Translations under genes and position numbers: made by a program
The notes under the pieces: generated by a model
What the model was told of the DNA's origin: nothing
Database searches by the model: none
What the model saw: the letters and a program-made list of their open reading frames with translations, nothing else
Shown: one piece after another, positions 1 to 8,135 of the stretch
Layout: each line of letters begins with the position of its first letter
How positions within the stretch are numbered: position 1 is the first letter of the stretch
Assembly: GCA_005888315.1 (NCBI GenBank)
Contig: VAWH01000018.1
Location: forward strand, 62,001-126,000
Origin: Actinomycetota bacterium
GTDB lineage: Bacteria > Actinomycetota > Thermoleophilia > Gaiellales > Gaiellaceae
Length of the DNA: 64,000 nucleotides
Reading direction: 5' to 3'

Positions 1-1
1 C

Positions 2-682
2 GAGCAACTCGCCGATAACGGCGCCCGGGCGGACGCGATCCTCTTCGACCTCGGGGTCTCGTCGATGCAGATCGACCGTCCCGAGCGAGGCTTCTCATAT
101 GCCGCCGACGCGCCGCTCGACATGCGGATGGATCCCTCCGTGGACTACTCGGCCCGCGAAGTCGTCAACGAGGCCTCCGAGCGCGAGCTGACCCACATCT
201 TCCGGCAGTACGGCGAGGAGCGCTACGCGAAGCAGATCGCCCGCGCGATCGCGCGCCGGCGCCGCGAACGGCCCTTCGAACGGACGGGCGAGCTCGTCGA
301 GACGATCAAGACTGCGATTCCGGCGCCGGCCCGTTTCGGCGACGGCCATCCCGCGAAGCGGGTCTTCCAGGCGCTTCGGATCGCTGTCAACGATGAGCTC
401 ACCGCGCTCGAGGACGCCTTGCCCCCGGCGGTCGATCTCCTCAACCCGGGCGGGAGGCTGGCGGTGATCAGCTTCCACTCGCTCGAGGACCGGATCGTCA
501 AGCGCTTCCTCCGCGACCAGGAGCGGGGCTGCACCTGCCCGCCGGACTTTCCCATCTGCGTCTGTGGACAGGAGCCGGTGCTTCGTGCGACGCCGCGGCG
601 GGCGATCCGGCCGAGCTCTCGCGAGACCGCCGGCAATCCACGCGCCGCGTCGGCGCGCTTGAGGGCGGCGGTGAAGGTTTAG
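2..682 (+). CDS. rsmH: 16S rRNA (cytosine-1402-N4)-methyltransferase, 5' truncated by window edge
   Basis: RsmH (MraW) methylates N4 of C1402 in 16S rRNA with SAM and usually heads dcw clusters. The reading frame is open from base 2 and encodes FDLGVSSMQIDRPERGFS, a conserved RsmH block, followed by the SFHSLEDRIVK motif near the C-terminus. About 226 residues of the usual ~310 are present; the SAM-binding N-terminus lies outside the window. The C-terminus ending in RAAVKV looks natural. The stop codon TAG (680-682) is the first three bases of the palindromic repeat that follows. The next gene, ftsL, is separated by ~327 bp of repeat, whereas these two genes are usually nearly adjacent. Confidence 0.97.
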   Translation, partial: EQLADNGARADAILFDLGVSSMQIDRPERGFSYAADAPLDMRMDPSVDYSAREVVNEASERELTHIFRQYGEERYAKQIARAIARRRRERPFERTGELVETIKTAIPAPARFGDGHPAKRVFQALRIAVNDELTALEDALPPAVDLLNPGGRLAVISFHSLEDRIVKRFLRDQERGCTCPPDFPICVCGQEPVLRATPRRAIRPSSRETAGNPRAASARLRAAVKV

Positions 683-843
683 TGCCCCATCCAGCAATAC
701 ATGCCGGCTTCTGGCCCGCGATCACGCGGCGCCAGAGTCCACCCTCGCTCTTGCCAAGGCTGCCAGCCTTGGCCGCGAGCGAGTGCGGTCTCTGGCTTGG
801 TGCTCGCGACCCAGAAGCTCGGCGGCATTACTGGAAGGGGCAC
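680..843. repeat. Long imperfect palindrome, copy 1 of a 164-bp tandem repeat
   Basis: This unit recurs 164 bp downstream with only about four mismatches. It is itself a long inverted repeat centred between 762 and 763 and extending from 680 to 845. Paired arms include TAGTGCCCCATCCAG with CTGGAAGGGGCACTA at the ends, GCTTCTGG with CCAGAAGC, GCCAGAG with CTCTGGC, CTCGCTC with GAGCGAG, and GCCAAGGCTG with CAGCCTTGGC at the apex. It carries no ORF conserved between copies, since 164 is not a multiple of three. It resembles a MITE or REP-type element; no transposase is nearby. Its left tip provides the rsmH stop codon. Confidence 0.9.
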
Positions 844-1007
844 TAGTGGCCCATCCAGCAATACATGCCGGCTTCTGGCCCGCGATCACGCGGCGCCAGA
901 GTCCACCCTCGCTCTTGCCAAGGCTGCCAGCCTTGGCCGCGAGCGAGTGCGGCCTCTGGCTTGGTGCTCGCGACCCAGAAGCTCGGCGGCCTTACTGGAA
1001 GGGCTAC
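844..1007. repeat. Long imperfect palindrome, copy 2, abutting ftsL
   Basis: Second copy of the 164-bp unit, centred between 926 and 927, with inverted symmetry from about 845 to 1008. Differences from copy 1 are single bases near the ends and within the right arm. Its right end contains GGAAGGG (997-1003), which serves as the Shine-Dalgarno sequence of ftsL at a 6-nt spacing. The equivalent GGAAGGGG in copy 1 (834-840) is followed by a GTG at 846 that opens no useful frame. In RNA the two units could each fold into a ~75-bp hairpin. Confidence 0.9.
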
Positions 1008-1009
1008 TG

Positions 1010-1396
1010 ATGGCGTCCTGGCACGAAGCGGCCGCCGTCGCCGCGCCGAGGCCGCGCCGCGCACCGCGTCCGAAGCCGAAGCCGCGTGCGGTGCCACGCC
1101 GGAAGGCGGCGGCGAAGGCCGGCGTCGCGGGTGGCCTTGCCTGGATCATCGTCGGCTCGGTTCTGCTGGCCGGAATCGTCGCGCTCAACGTCGCAGTCCT
1201 GCGGCTGAACATCCGGCTCGACCACATGAACAACGAGCGCGAGCAGCTGCGAGCTGAGAACGCGGCGCTCGGCGCGAAGCTCTCCGGCGCCGCCTCCTCG
1301 CCGCGCATTCAGGCGCTCGCCAAGGCGCGCGGGTTCGTCCCCGCCGATCCGACGACGATCGGCTACGTCGACCTCACACCCGGCCGCGCGCGTTGA
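1010..1396 (+). CDS. ftsL: Cell division protein FtsL
   Basis: A 128-residue bitopic membrane protein of the divisome, which with FtsB/DivIC and FtsQ activates septal synthesis. Residues 13-36 are Pro/Arg/Lys-rich and cytoplasmic, residues ~39-64 form one transmembrane helix, and ~66-92 form a short coiled coil (IRLDHMNNEREQLRAENAAL). Size, topology and position between rsmH and ftsI identify it; primary sequence of FtsL is poorly conserved. The ATG at 1010 is chosen because GGAAGGG lies 6 nt upstream; upstream in-frame starts would run through the repeat. The stop overlaps the TTG start of ftsI (TTGA). Confidence 0.88.
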   Translation: MASWHEAAAVAAPRPRRAPRPKPKPRAVPRRKAAAKAGVAGGLAWIIVGSVLLAGIVALNVAVLRLNIRLDHMNNEREQLRAENAALGAKLSGAASSPRIQALAKARGFVPADPTTIGYVDLTPGRAR

Positions 1397-3081
1397 GCGG
1401 CCGGCTCGCGAACCGGCGGATCCGCCTCCTGCTCGCCGTCTTCGCGATCGTCTTCGGCGCCACGGTGGCTCGCGCCGTCTGGCTTCAGGGGGTTCGCGCG
1501 CAGTCTCTCGGCAGGATGGCGGCGAGCCAGCACCGCCGGACGGTCACGATCGCGGCGAACCGCGGCACGATCTATGACAGCACGGGCGTCCAGCTCGCGA
1601 TCGGGGAACAGGCGATGACGGTCTACGCCGACCCGTTACAGATCCGCGACGCGACGAAAGTCGCGCCGCTCGTCGCACGGATCCTCCGCCTCGACCCGAA
1701 GCAGGTCTACGAGCAGCTCTCCGACCGTGCGCACGGCTTCGTCTACGTCGCCCGCAAGGCCGACGCGGCGCGTGCCGCGAAGCTCGAGCGCCTGCACATC
1801 ACAGGCCTCGGGTTCTATCCGGAAGAGCGGAGGTTCTACCCGCAGCACTCGATCGCGGCGCAGGTGCTCGGCTATGCCGGCGTCGACAACCATGGCCTGT
1901 CGGGGCTCGAGCTCTCGCTCGACCGTCCGCTGGCGGGACGCCCGGGACGGGAGACCCTCGTCCGCGACCCGTTCGGCCACGTGCTCGACTCGATCGTCTC
2001 GACTCCCGCACGCGACGGCCGCGACGCCTCGCTGACGATCAACCAGAACATCCAGGGCACGGCGGAGACGGTGCTCCGCGAGACCGTGCAGAGGTGGCAC
2101 GCGAAGGATGCGAGCGCGATCGTGCTCGATCCCCATACCGGGGCGGTGCTCGCGATGGCCGTGGCGCCGACCTACGACGCGAACAACTTCCCCGGGGTCT
2201 CGAAGGACCTGCAACGCAACCGTGCGATCACCGACACCTACGAGCCCGGCTCGACGTTCAAGCTCGTCACGGTCGCCGGTGCGCTCTCGACAGGGATCGT
2301 GACGCCGCGAACCGCCTTCACGCTGCCGTACGAGATCCAGGTCGCCGATCGGAGGATTCACGATGCCGAACCGCGCGGCACGGAGACGATGAGCGTGGCG
2401 ACGATCCTCTCGAAGTCATCCAATGTCGGTGCGATCACACTCGCACGCCTGCTCGGCAAGGAGCGGCTGATGTCGTGGATCTCACGCTTCGGCTTCGGCC
2501 GCCGGACCGGGATCGACTTCCCCGGCGAGAGCCGGGGCATCATGCTCCCGGCCGACGAGTGGTCGGGCTCGACGATCGGCAACGTGCCGATCGGCCAGGG
2601 GATCGCGGTCACGCCGATGCAGATGGCCTCGGCGTATGCGGCAATTGCCAACGGCGGAGTCTGGACGCGGCCGCACGTCGTCGAGCGTCTGGGCGACGGC
2701 CTCGCCAGGCCACTCTTCCACCGCCGGGTCGTCACTCGCTGGATCGCCCGGGAGCTGACGTCGATGCTGCAGAACGTCGTACTCGACGGCACCGGCACGC
2801 TCGCACAGATTCCGGGGTACCACGTCGCGGGGAAGACCGGCACTGCGGCGAAGCCGGATCCGCGCGGCGGCTACTCGACGTCGAGGTACGTGGCGTCGTT
2901 CGTCGGCTTCGCCCCGGCGACGCGGCCGCGCGTCGTGGTGCTCGTCACAGTCGACGAGCCGCGAGGCGCGATCTGGGGCGGCGTCGTTGCTGCGCCGGCG
3001 TTCAAGTCGATCATGCAGCAGACCCTGCAGTACCTGTCGGCGCGGCCCGACGCGCCCGCGACTACGAGCGCGGCGCCTTGA
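1393..3081 (+). CDS. ftsI: Septal peptidoglycan transpeptidase (class B PBP, FtsI/PBP3 type)
   Basis: A 562-residue class B penicillin-binding protein that crosslinks septal peptidoglycan with FtsW. One N-terminal transmembrane helix spans ~10-30, followed by the RGTIYD dimerisation block near 57. The transpeptidase domain carries STFK with nucleophile Ser287 and Lys290, SSN at 342-344 and KTGT at 481. No PASTA domains are present. The TTG start overlaps the ftsL stop (TTGA), implying translational coupling. The 3' end overlaps the convergent PBP gene by 20 bp, so this transcript cannot continue directly into murE without running antisense to mrdA. Confidence 0.96.
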   Translation: MSGRLANRRIRLLLAVFAIVFGATVARAVWLQGVRAQSLGRMAASQHRRTVTIAANRGTIYDSTGVQLAIGEQAMTVYADPLQIRDATKVAPLVARILRLDPKQVYEQLSDRAHGFVYVARKADAARAAKLERLHITGLGFYPEERRFYPQHSIAAQVLGYAGVDNHGLSGLELSLDRPLAGRPGRETLVRDPFGHVLDSIVSTPARDGRDASLTINQNIQGTAETVLRETVQRWHAKDASAIVLDPHTGAVLAMAVAPTYDANNFPGVSKDLQRNRAITDTYEPGSTFKLVTVAGALSTGIVTPRTAFTLPYEIQVADRRIHDAEPRGTETMSVATILSKSSNVGAITLARLLGKERLMSWISRFGFGRRTGIDFPGESRGIMLPADEWSGSTIGNVPIGQGIAVTPMQMASAYAAIANGGVWTRPHVVERLGDGLARPLFHRRVVTRWIARELTSMLQNVVLDGTGTLAQIPGYHVAGKTGTAAKPDPRGGYSTSRYVASFVGFAPATRPRVVVLVTVDEPRGAIWGGVVAAPAFKSIMQQTLQYLSARPDAPATTSAAP

Positions 3082-4906
3082 CGCCGAAGTACGCCGAGTA
3101 GATCTCCTTCGCGGCCGGAGCCGCGGCCTCGGCCCCGAAGCCCCCGTGCTCGATCATGACGACGACGACTAGCTTCGGGTTGTACGCGGGCGCCCACGAC
3201 GCGTACCAGGAGTGGTCGCTCCCGGGCGGCGCCTCGGCCGTTCCGGTCTTGCCGGCCACCGGAATCGGGAAGCTGCCGAAGACGGAGCCCGAGGTCCCCG
3301 AATGGGCGCCGGCGAACAGCCCGTCCCTGATCGCGCCGACATCGTGGAGACGGACGTGCCGCCGGGCCGGGAAGCGGAGCTGCCTGGTGATCCGCCCGCT
3401 CGAGTCGAGGACGGCCCGGCCGACGTGGGGGCGAACAACGGTGCCGCCGTTGGCGAGCGTCGAGTAGGCGACGGCGAGCTGGAGCGGCGTGATCGCGAGC
3501 TGCCCCTGGCCGACGGCCAGGTTGACGGAGTAGCCCTCGTACCAGATCCGCTGCCAGGCCTGCTTGAACGTCCGCTTCAGCCAGCCGGGGGTCGGCACGA
3601 GCCCCGCAGCCTCGCCCGGGACATCGAAGCCCGTCGGATGCCCGACCCCGAGCCGGCGGGCCCAGTCCTGCATGTACAGGTGCCCTCTCTGCTGCTCGCC
3701 GTAGAACATCGCTCCGAGGCGATAGAACCACGTGTCGCAGGAGATCGAGAGCGCCTGCGGCAGTGTCAGGCTCGCGTTGACGCTCGCCTCGACGTTGTGG
3801 AAGACGTGGTTGCCGACGGTGTAGGTGCTCGTGCACGGGAGGGTCGAATACGGGCCGATCAGCCCCGACGCAAGCCCGGCCTCGGCGACGATCGGCTTGA
3901 ACGTGGAGCCGGTCGGATACATGCCCTGGGTGGCGCGGTTGACCAGGAGATGGCGCGGGTCGTTCGGATTGAGCAGCGCGCGCAGGTACTCCGGATTGGT
4001 CGCGGCGCGGGCCTGGTCGAAACGTGGGTAGCTCGCGAGCGCATAGACGGAGCCGTCGCGCGGGTTCATCACGACCGCGGCGCCGGCGTGGGCGTCGTAG
4101 TGGCCGTTGGCGTGCGCGAGCGCGATTCCGTCTTGAACGGCCTTTTCGGCGACGCGCTGAAGGCGCAGGTCGATCGTGAGCTGAAGCCCGCTCGCGGGAC
4201 GCGGCACGCGGACGACGTGCGCGCCGCCGATCGGACGACCGCGGGCGTCGACGACGACGCGAGCCTTCTCCAGGCCGCCGTTGAGAAGCCGGTCGTAAGT
4301 CGCCTCGGCGCCGGACTGGCCGACGATCGCGCCGGCCCGAAGGCCCGGATGGGCGCGGGCCCCAAGCTGCGTCGGGCTGATCTCGCCGAGCAACCCGAGG
4401 AACTCGCTCCCGATCGAGCCGCTCGGATAGCTTCGCTCCGGTAGGGCGACAACGTGGATTCCCGGGAACTGCAGCGCGTGCTCGTCGAGGAAGTAGTTGA
4501 GGTCGCGCTTGATCCGGGGCAGGACGACCGCGGACGCGTAGGGCGACTTGAACTCGCTATGGCGAATGCGGCGAATGAAGAGGGCGATCGGGACACCGGA
4601 GAGACCGCTCAGCCGTCGCAGGAGCATTCGCCCCTGATGGGTGGGCCACCAACGGCCGTGCCGGTCGATCTGACCGAGTGCGGCGGGGTCGACCGAGACG
4701 GCGAGGCCGCCGCTCGTCCCGGCCAGCAATCGGCCCTTCGCGTCGACGATCTGGCCTCGCGGTGCCGGCAGGTCGATGAGCCTGAATGTCTGGCTTTGCG
4801 CCGCGAGGGCGAAGTGCGGCCCGCGGACGACCTGCAGCGACCAGAGGCGGAGTGCCAGGAGGCCGAAGAGGGCGATCGTGGCGAGCCCGATGATTCCGAC
4901 GCGCAC
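3062..4906 (-). CDS. mrdA: Penicillin-binding protein 2 (elongasome class B PBP, MrdA type)
   Basis: A 614-residue class B PBP with an N-terminal transmembrane helix (~4-26), a RGQIVD pedestal block, and a transpeptidase domain with STFK (Ser334, Lys337), a SCD form of the SxN motif and KTGT (Lys553). The SCDTWFY context and the ASWAPAYNPKLVV tail match PBP2/MrdA of the side-wall elongasome rather than FtsI. It lies inverted between ftsI and murE, overlapping ftsI tail to tail by 20 bp. The frame stays open upstream of the GTG at 4906 (a DFHGSAGFF extension) with no strong ribosome-binding site, so the start is uncertain. No rodA neighbour is seen. Confidence 0.92.
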   Translation of the reverse strand: MRVGIIGLATIALFGLLALRLWSLQVVRGPHFALAAQSQTFRLIDLPAPRGQIVDAKGRLLAGTSGGLAVSVDPAALGQIDRHGRWWPTHQGRMLLRRLSGLSGVPIALFIRRIRHSEFKSPYASAVVLPRIKRDLNYFLDEHALQFPGIHVVALPERSYPSGSIGSEFLGLLGEISPTQLGARAHPGLRAGAIVGQSGAEATYDRLLNGGLEKARVVVDARGRPIGGAHVVRVPRPASGLQLTIDLRLQRVAEKAVQDGIALAHANGHYDAHAGAAVVMNPRDGSVYALASYPRFDQARAATNPEYLRALLNPNDPRHLLVNRATQGMYPTGSTFKPIVAEAGLASGLIGPYSTLPCTSTYTVGNHVFHNVEASVNASLTLPQALSISCDTWFYRLGAMFYGEQQRGHLYMQDWARRLGVGHPTGFDVPGEAAGLVPTPGWLKRTFKQAWQRIWYEGYSVNLAVGQGQLAITPLQLAVAYSTLANGGTVVRPHVGRAVLDSSGRITRQLRFPARRHVRLHDVGAIRDGLFAGAHSGTSGSVFGSFPIPVAGKTGTAEAPPGSDHSWYASWAPAYNPKLVVVVMIEHGGFGAEAAAPAAKEIYSAYFGVKAPRS

Positions 4907-5245
4907 GAAGAAGCCCGCGCTGCCGTGGAAGTCCGCGGCGGCGACGGAAATCGGGCGGACGCCGAGGCGGCGCGGGATACGGACGCTGCGACGGCCGCGC
5001 CCGGGGTGAGAGACGAAATCGCTCAGCGCACGCGGTCCGGGTCGGCTTCGGGCACGTCGCGGCCGCTGCGGCGTACTACCTGGGGAACGTTATGTCCGGT
5101 CGGGACAGGTGCCATCGCCGTTCGTGGCACTAAGGATGCCCGCTTTGCAAATGTGATGCCAGCTGAGCTGTGCTTGATGCGCTGCAGTGTGTGAGCGGAA
5201 CCTGCAGTTTTGAAATCACTCTCCTTAAATTGCTACGTGTGCGCT

Positions 5246-5267
5246 GGGGGAACCTCCCGGTTCCCCC
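5246..5267. repeat. Short hairpin repeat (copy 1 of 2)
   Basis: Arms GGGGGAACC (5246-5254) and GGTTCCCCC (5259-5267) are separated by TCCC. An identical 22-base hairpin occurs at 52215-52236, upstream of aspS, and both are followed by a C-rich run. It lacks a U-tract, so it is not a classical terminator; a small dispersed REP-like element is the best description. Confidence 0.8.
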
Positions 5268-5318
5268 AGACCCCCCACTGGTCGGCTTTCGCGGACAGGC
5301 CGCTTCGCGGCCGGTTCG

Positions 5319-5402
5319 CCCGGCCTCCTCCCCGAGGCGAGCATAACCCGGAAGGTGTCGCCAAGCTAGGTGTCTCTCGTCGCGAAAGTGCTGCAAATCT
5401 GT
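5319..5402. repeat. Dispersed intergenic repeat, divergent copy A
   Basis: Shares 16 identical bases (CCCGGCCTCCTCCCCG) with 24729-24744. Downstream it shares weaker similarity (GAGC.TA, a GGTGTCT-like block, CGAAAGTG) with copies at 24716-24807 and 39446-39558. The copy is the most diverged of the three. It lies just upstream of the murE promoter. Confidence 0.55.
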
Positions 5403-5463
5403 GACTTTTCACACTGCGGAGCTCTCTGTGGCGGCTGGACGCGTTGGTAGACTCGCCGCCCAG

Positions 5464-6909
5464 ATGAACCTGGAGCGCGTCATCGCAGCGCTCGCCCCTA
5501 CGGACGTCGTCCACCGCGCTCCGGTCGAGATCTCCGACCTCGCCTACGACACGCGCGCCGTCGGGCCCGGGGCGCTCTTCTTCTGCGTGCCCGGCGAGCG
5601 CCACGACGGTCACACGTTCGCGCGTGACGCTGTGCAGCGGGGGGCGACCGCGCTCGTCGTCGAGCGGCCGCTCGAGCTCGACGTCTCGCAGGTCGTCGTC
5701 CCGGACGCCCGGCGGGCGATGGCCCAGGCGGCCGTCGTCTTCTTCCGCGAACCCACGCGGGAGCTCGAGGTTGCCGGCGTCACGGGGACGAACGGGAAGA
5801 CGACGACCACCTTCCTCCTCCATTCGATCCTTGCCGCGGCCGGCCGGCGGCCGGGGCTGCTCGGCACGATCGAAAGCCGAATCGGCGGCGAGCGACGTCC
5901 GGCGATCCGGACGACGCCCGAGGCGATCGATCTCCAGCGCGCCTTCCGCGAGATGCTTGAGGCCGGCGACCGAAGCTGTGCGCTCGAGGCGACCTCGCAT
6001 GGCTCCGAGCTGGGTCGGCTCGAAGGCGTCCGCTTCGCCGCCCTCGCGTTCACCAACCTGGGCCAAGAGCACCTGGACTTCCACGGCACCTTGGAGCGCT
6101 ACTACGCGGCGAAGCGCCGGCTCTTCGTCGAGGGCGAGCGGCCTCCGGCCGCGGTCAACGTCGGCGACGAGCACGGTCGCCGGCTCGCGGAGGAGCTGCG
6201 CGCCCTCGGGCACGAGCCGCTCCTGACCTTCGGTGTGGTCGACGATGCCGACATCCGGCCCGAGCAGCTCGAGCTCGGCGGAGGCGGCGCCCGGCTGCGG
6301 GCCGGCGGGATCGAGCTGAGGACGAAGCTACGCGGCCGCTTCAACGTCGAGAACGTGCTGGCCGCTGTCGCCGTCGCGCGGCTACTCGAAATCGAGAACG
6401 AGGCGATCGCGGCCGGCGTCGAGGCGCTCGACGGAGTCCCCGGCCGGTTCGAGGCGGTCGAGGCAGGCCAGCCCTTTGCGGTCGTCGTGGACTACTCCCA
6501 TAAGCCGGACGCGCTCGCGAACGTCCTCCGCACCGCGCGTGAACTCGCACGCAACCGCGTCATCTGCGTCTTCGGTTGCGGCGGCGACCGCGACCGCGGC
6601 AAGCGGCCGCTGATGGGACGGATCGCCGGCGAGCTCGCTGACGTCGCGATCGTCACCTCGGACAATCCGCGCAGCGAAGATCCCGCCGCGATCATCGCCG
6701 AGGTGGTGGCGGATGCGGGGCAGAGCCTCGAAGTCGAGCCGGACCGAGCCGCGGCCATCGAGCGGGCGATCGGCATCGCGCAGGAAGGCGACATCGTCGT
6801 GATCGCCGGCAAGGGCCATGAGCAGGGCCAGGAGTTCGCCGACCGGACGGTGCCATTCGACGACCGCGAGGTCGCCCGGGAAGCGCTGCAGGCGGTGGCG
6901 CGCGCGTGA
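5464..6909 (+). CDS. murE: UDP-MurNAc-tripeptide synthetase (meso-DAP adding)
   Basis: A 481-residue cytoplasmic ATP-dependent ligase that adds the third stem-peptide residue to UDP-MurNAc-L-Ala-D-Glu. It shows the Mur P-loop GTNGKTTT (Lys112), the central ATS.GL-type region, and DNPRSEDP at ~400. The DNPR motif marks enzymes specific for meso-diaminopimelate, so m-DAP peptidoglycan is predicted. The ATG at 5464 is chosen over an in-frame GTG at 5401 because TAGACT (5448-5453) ends 10 nt upstream, fitting a near-leaderless mRNA. The stop overlaps murF by 4 nt (GTGA). It begins the murE-to-murB operon. Confidence 0.96.
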   Translation: MNLERVIAALAPTDVVHRAPVEISDLAYDTRAVGPGALFFCVPGERHDGHTFARDAVQRGATALVVERPLELDVSQVVVPDARRAMAQAAVVFFREPTRELEVAGVTGTNGKTTTTFLLHSILAAAGRRPGLLGTIESRIGGERRPAIRTTPEAIDLQRAFREMLEAGDRSCALEATSHGSELGRLEGVRFAALAFTNLGQEHLDFHGTLERYYAAKRRLFVEGERPPAAVNVGDEHGRRLAEELRALGHEPLLTFGVVDDADIRPEQLELGGGGARLRAGGIELRTKLRGRFNVENVLAAVAVARLLEIENEAIAAGVEALDGVPGRFEAVEAGQPFAVVVDYSHKPDALANVLRTARELARNRVICVFGCGGDRDRGKRPLMGRIAGELADVAIVTSDNPRSEDPAAIIAEVVADAGQSLEVEPDRAAAIERAIGIAQEGDIVVIAGKGHEQGQEFADRTVPFDDREVAREALQAVARA

Positions 6910-8135
6910 TCCCGCTGACGCTCGGAGAGGTCGCCACAGTCGCGCCCGGGGAGCTGCGGGCGGAGCCGTGGGCCGAATCCGTGACCGGCGTCCAGATCGA
7001 CTCACGACGGATCGAGGAGGGCGACCTCTTCGTCGCGGTCGGGGCCGGGTCGGAGTTCCGCAAGCACGCGCTGGCGCGCGGTGCCGCGGCGACGCTCGTA
7101 CCCGACGATCCATTCGCCGCGCTCGCCGCCCTGGGAAAGGCGGTCCGGGACCGCTCGAGCGCTCGCGTCGTCGCGATCACGGGCTCGATCGGCAAGACGA
7201 CGACGAAGGATCTGCTCGGCGCGATCTGCGCCCCGCAGCGGCGCACAGTCGCCGCCGAGCGCAGCTTCAACAACGAGCTCGGGGTCCCGCTGACGCTGTG
7301 TCGTCTCGAGGAGGACACCGAGCTCTGCATTCTCGAGCTGGCGATGCGGGGCTTCGGCCAGATTGGGGAGCTCGCGGCCTACACGCGGCCCGAGGTCGGC
7401 GTCGTGACCGCGATCGCCCCCGTCCATCTCGAGAAGGTCGGCTCGCTGGAGGGCGTCGTCCGCGCGAAGTCGGAGCTGATCGCGGCCCTTCCGGCGGGCG
7501 GGGCGGCGGTCGTGCCGGCCGGGTTCGCCGTCGAACGCGGCGACCTGCAGGTCGTCCGCGTGGGCGAAGACGTGACGCTCGAGGCATTCGAGCCGCCGAC
7601 GCTCGTCACCTCGTTCGGCATGTTCGACGTCGGTTTCTCGGCGCGGCATCTCGCGGTCAATGCGCTGACCGCGCTCGCGACCGCCCAGGTCCTCGGCCTG
7701 GAGCTCCCGGGGCGGATCGACGCGACCTTCGCCGAATGGCGGAACCAGGAGCTCGAGCTCCCGGGCGGCGGCCTCCTGATCAACGACGCCTGGAACGCCC
7801 ATCCGATCTCGATGCGGGCTGCGCTCGAGCACCTCGCCGATCGTGCGGGGGACCGGCGGCGCGTCGCCGTCCTCGGACAGATGGCGGAGCTCGGCGACTA
7901 CGGCGACGAGGCTCATCGCGAGGTCGCTCAAGCCATCGAGCAGATCGGGGTCGACGTCCTGATCGCCGTCGGCCCGGAGGCGCGGGTCTACGGCGGGCGC
8001 CAGGCCGCCGACGCCACGGAGGCGATCGAGGCGTTACGCGAAGAGCTGCAGCCCGGCGACTGCGTGCTCGTGAAGGGTGCGCGTGTGCTCGAGCTCGAAA
8101 AGGTGGCGGAAGCGCTCGCGGCGGTCCACCACTAG
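6906..8135 (+). CDS. murF: UDP-MurNAc-tripeptide D-Ala-D-Ala ligase
   Basis: A 409-residue Mur ligase that attaches D-alanyl-D-alanine to complete the pentapeptide precursor. It has GSIGKTTTKD (Lys97) as P-loop, the central domain with SFNNELGVPL and LELAMRGFGQI, and a C-terminal domain with the NDAWNAHP block typical of MurF. GTG start overlapping the murE stop by 4 nt; no spacing to mraY (TAG then ATG). No ddl gene was seen in this window. Confidence 0.96.
   Translation: MIPLTLGEVATVAPGELRAEPWAESVTGVQIDSRRIEEGDLFVAVGAGSEFRKHALARGAAATLVPDDPFAALAALGKAVRDRSSARVVAITGSIGKTTTKDLLGAICAPQRRTVAAERSFNNELGVPLTLCRLEEDTELCILELAMRGFGQIGELAAYTRPEVGVVTAIAPVHLEKVGSLEGVVRAKSELIAALPAGGAAVVPAGFAVERGDLQVVRVGEDVTLEAFEPPTLVTSFGMFDVGFSARHLAVNALTALATAQVLGLELPGRIDATFAEWRNQELELPGGGLLINDAWNAHPISMRAALEHLADRAGDRRRVAVLGQMAELGDYGDEAHREVAQAIEQIGVDVLIAVGPEARVYGGRQAADATEAIEALREELQPGDCVLVKGARVLELEKVAEALAAVHH

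Larger units (their letters stand above)
4907..5463. other. Non-coding interval between mrdA and murE with hairpins and a lower-GC patch
   Basis: No convincing gene is seen in this ~560-bp gap between divergent genes. It holds two small hairpins, GTGCCA (5110-5115) with TGGCAC (5126-5131) and TGTCC (5092-5096) with GGACA (5102-5106), and a stretch at ~5135-5245 of roughly 50% GC, well below its surroundings. It also holds a copy of the GGGGGAACC/GGTTCCCCC hairpin repeat (5246-5267), a copy of the CCTCCTCCCCG dispersed repeat (5319-5402), and the murE -10 element TAGACT (5448-5453). The mrdA promoter must also lie here but is not obvious. Confidence 0.7.

Noticed and set aside
701-1009. An N-terminal extension of ftsL through the palindromic repeats
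   Set aside because: The extension is not repeated in frame between the two units and would ignore the well-placed Shine-Dalgarno at 997-1003.
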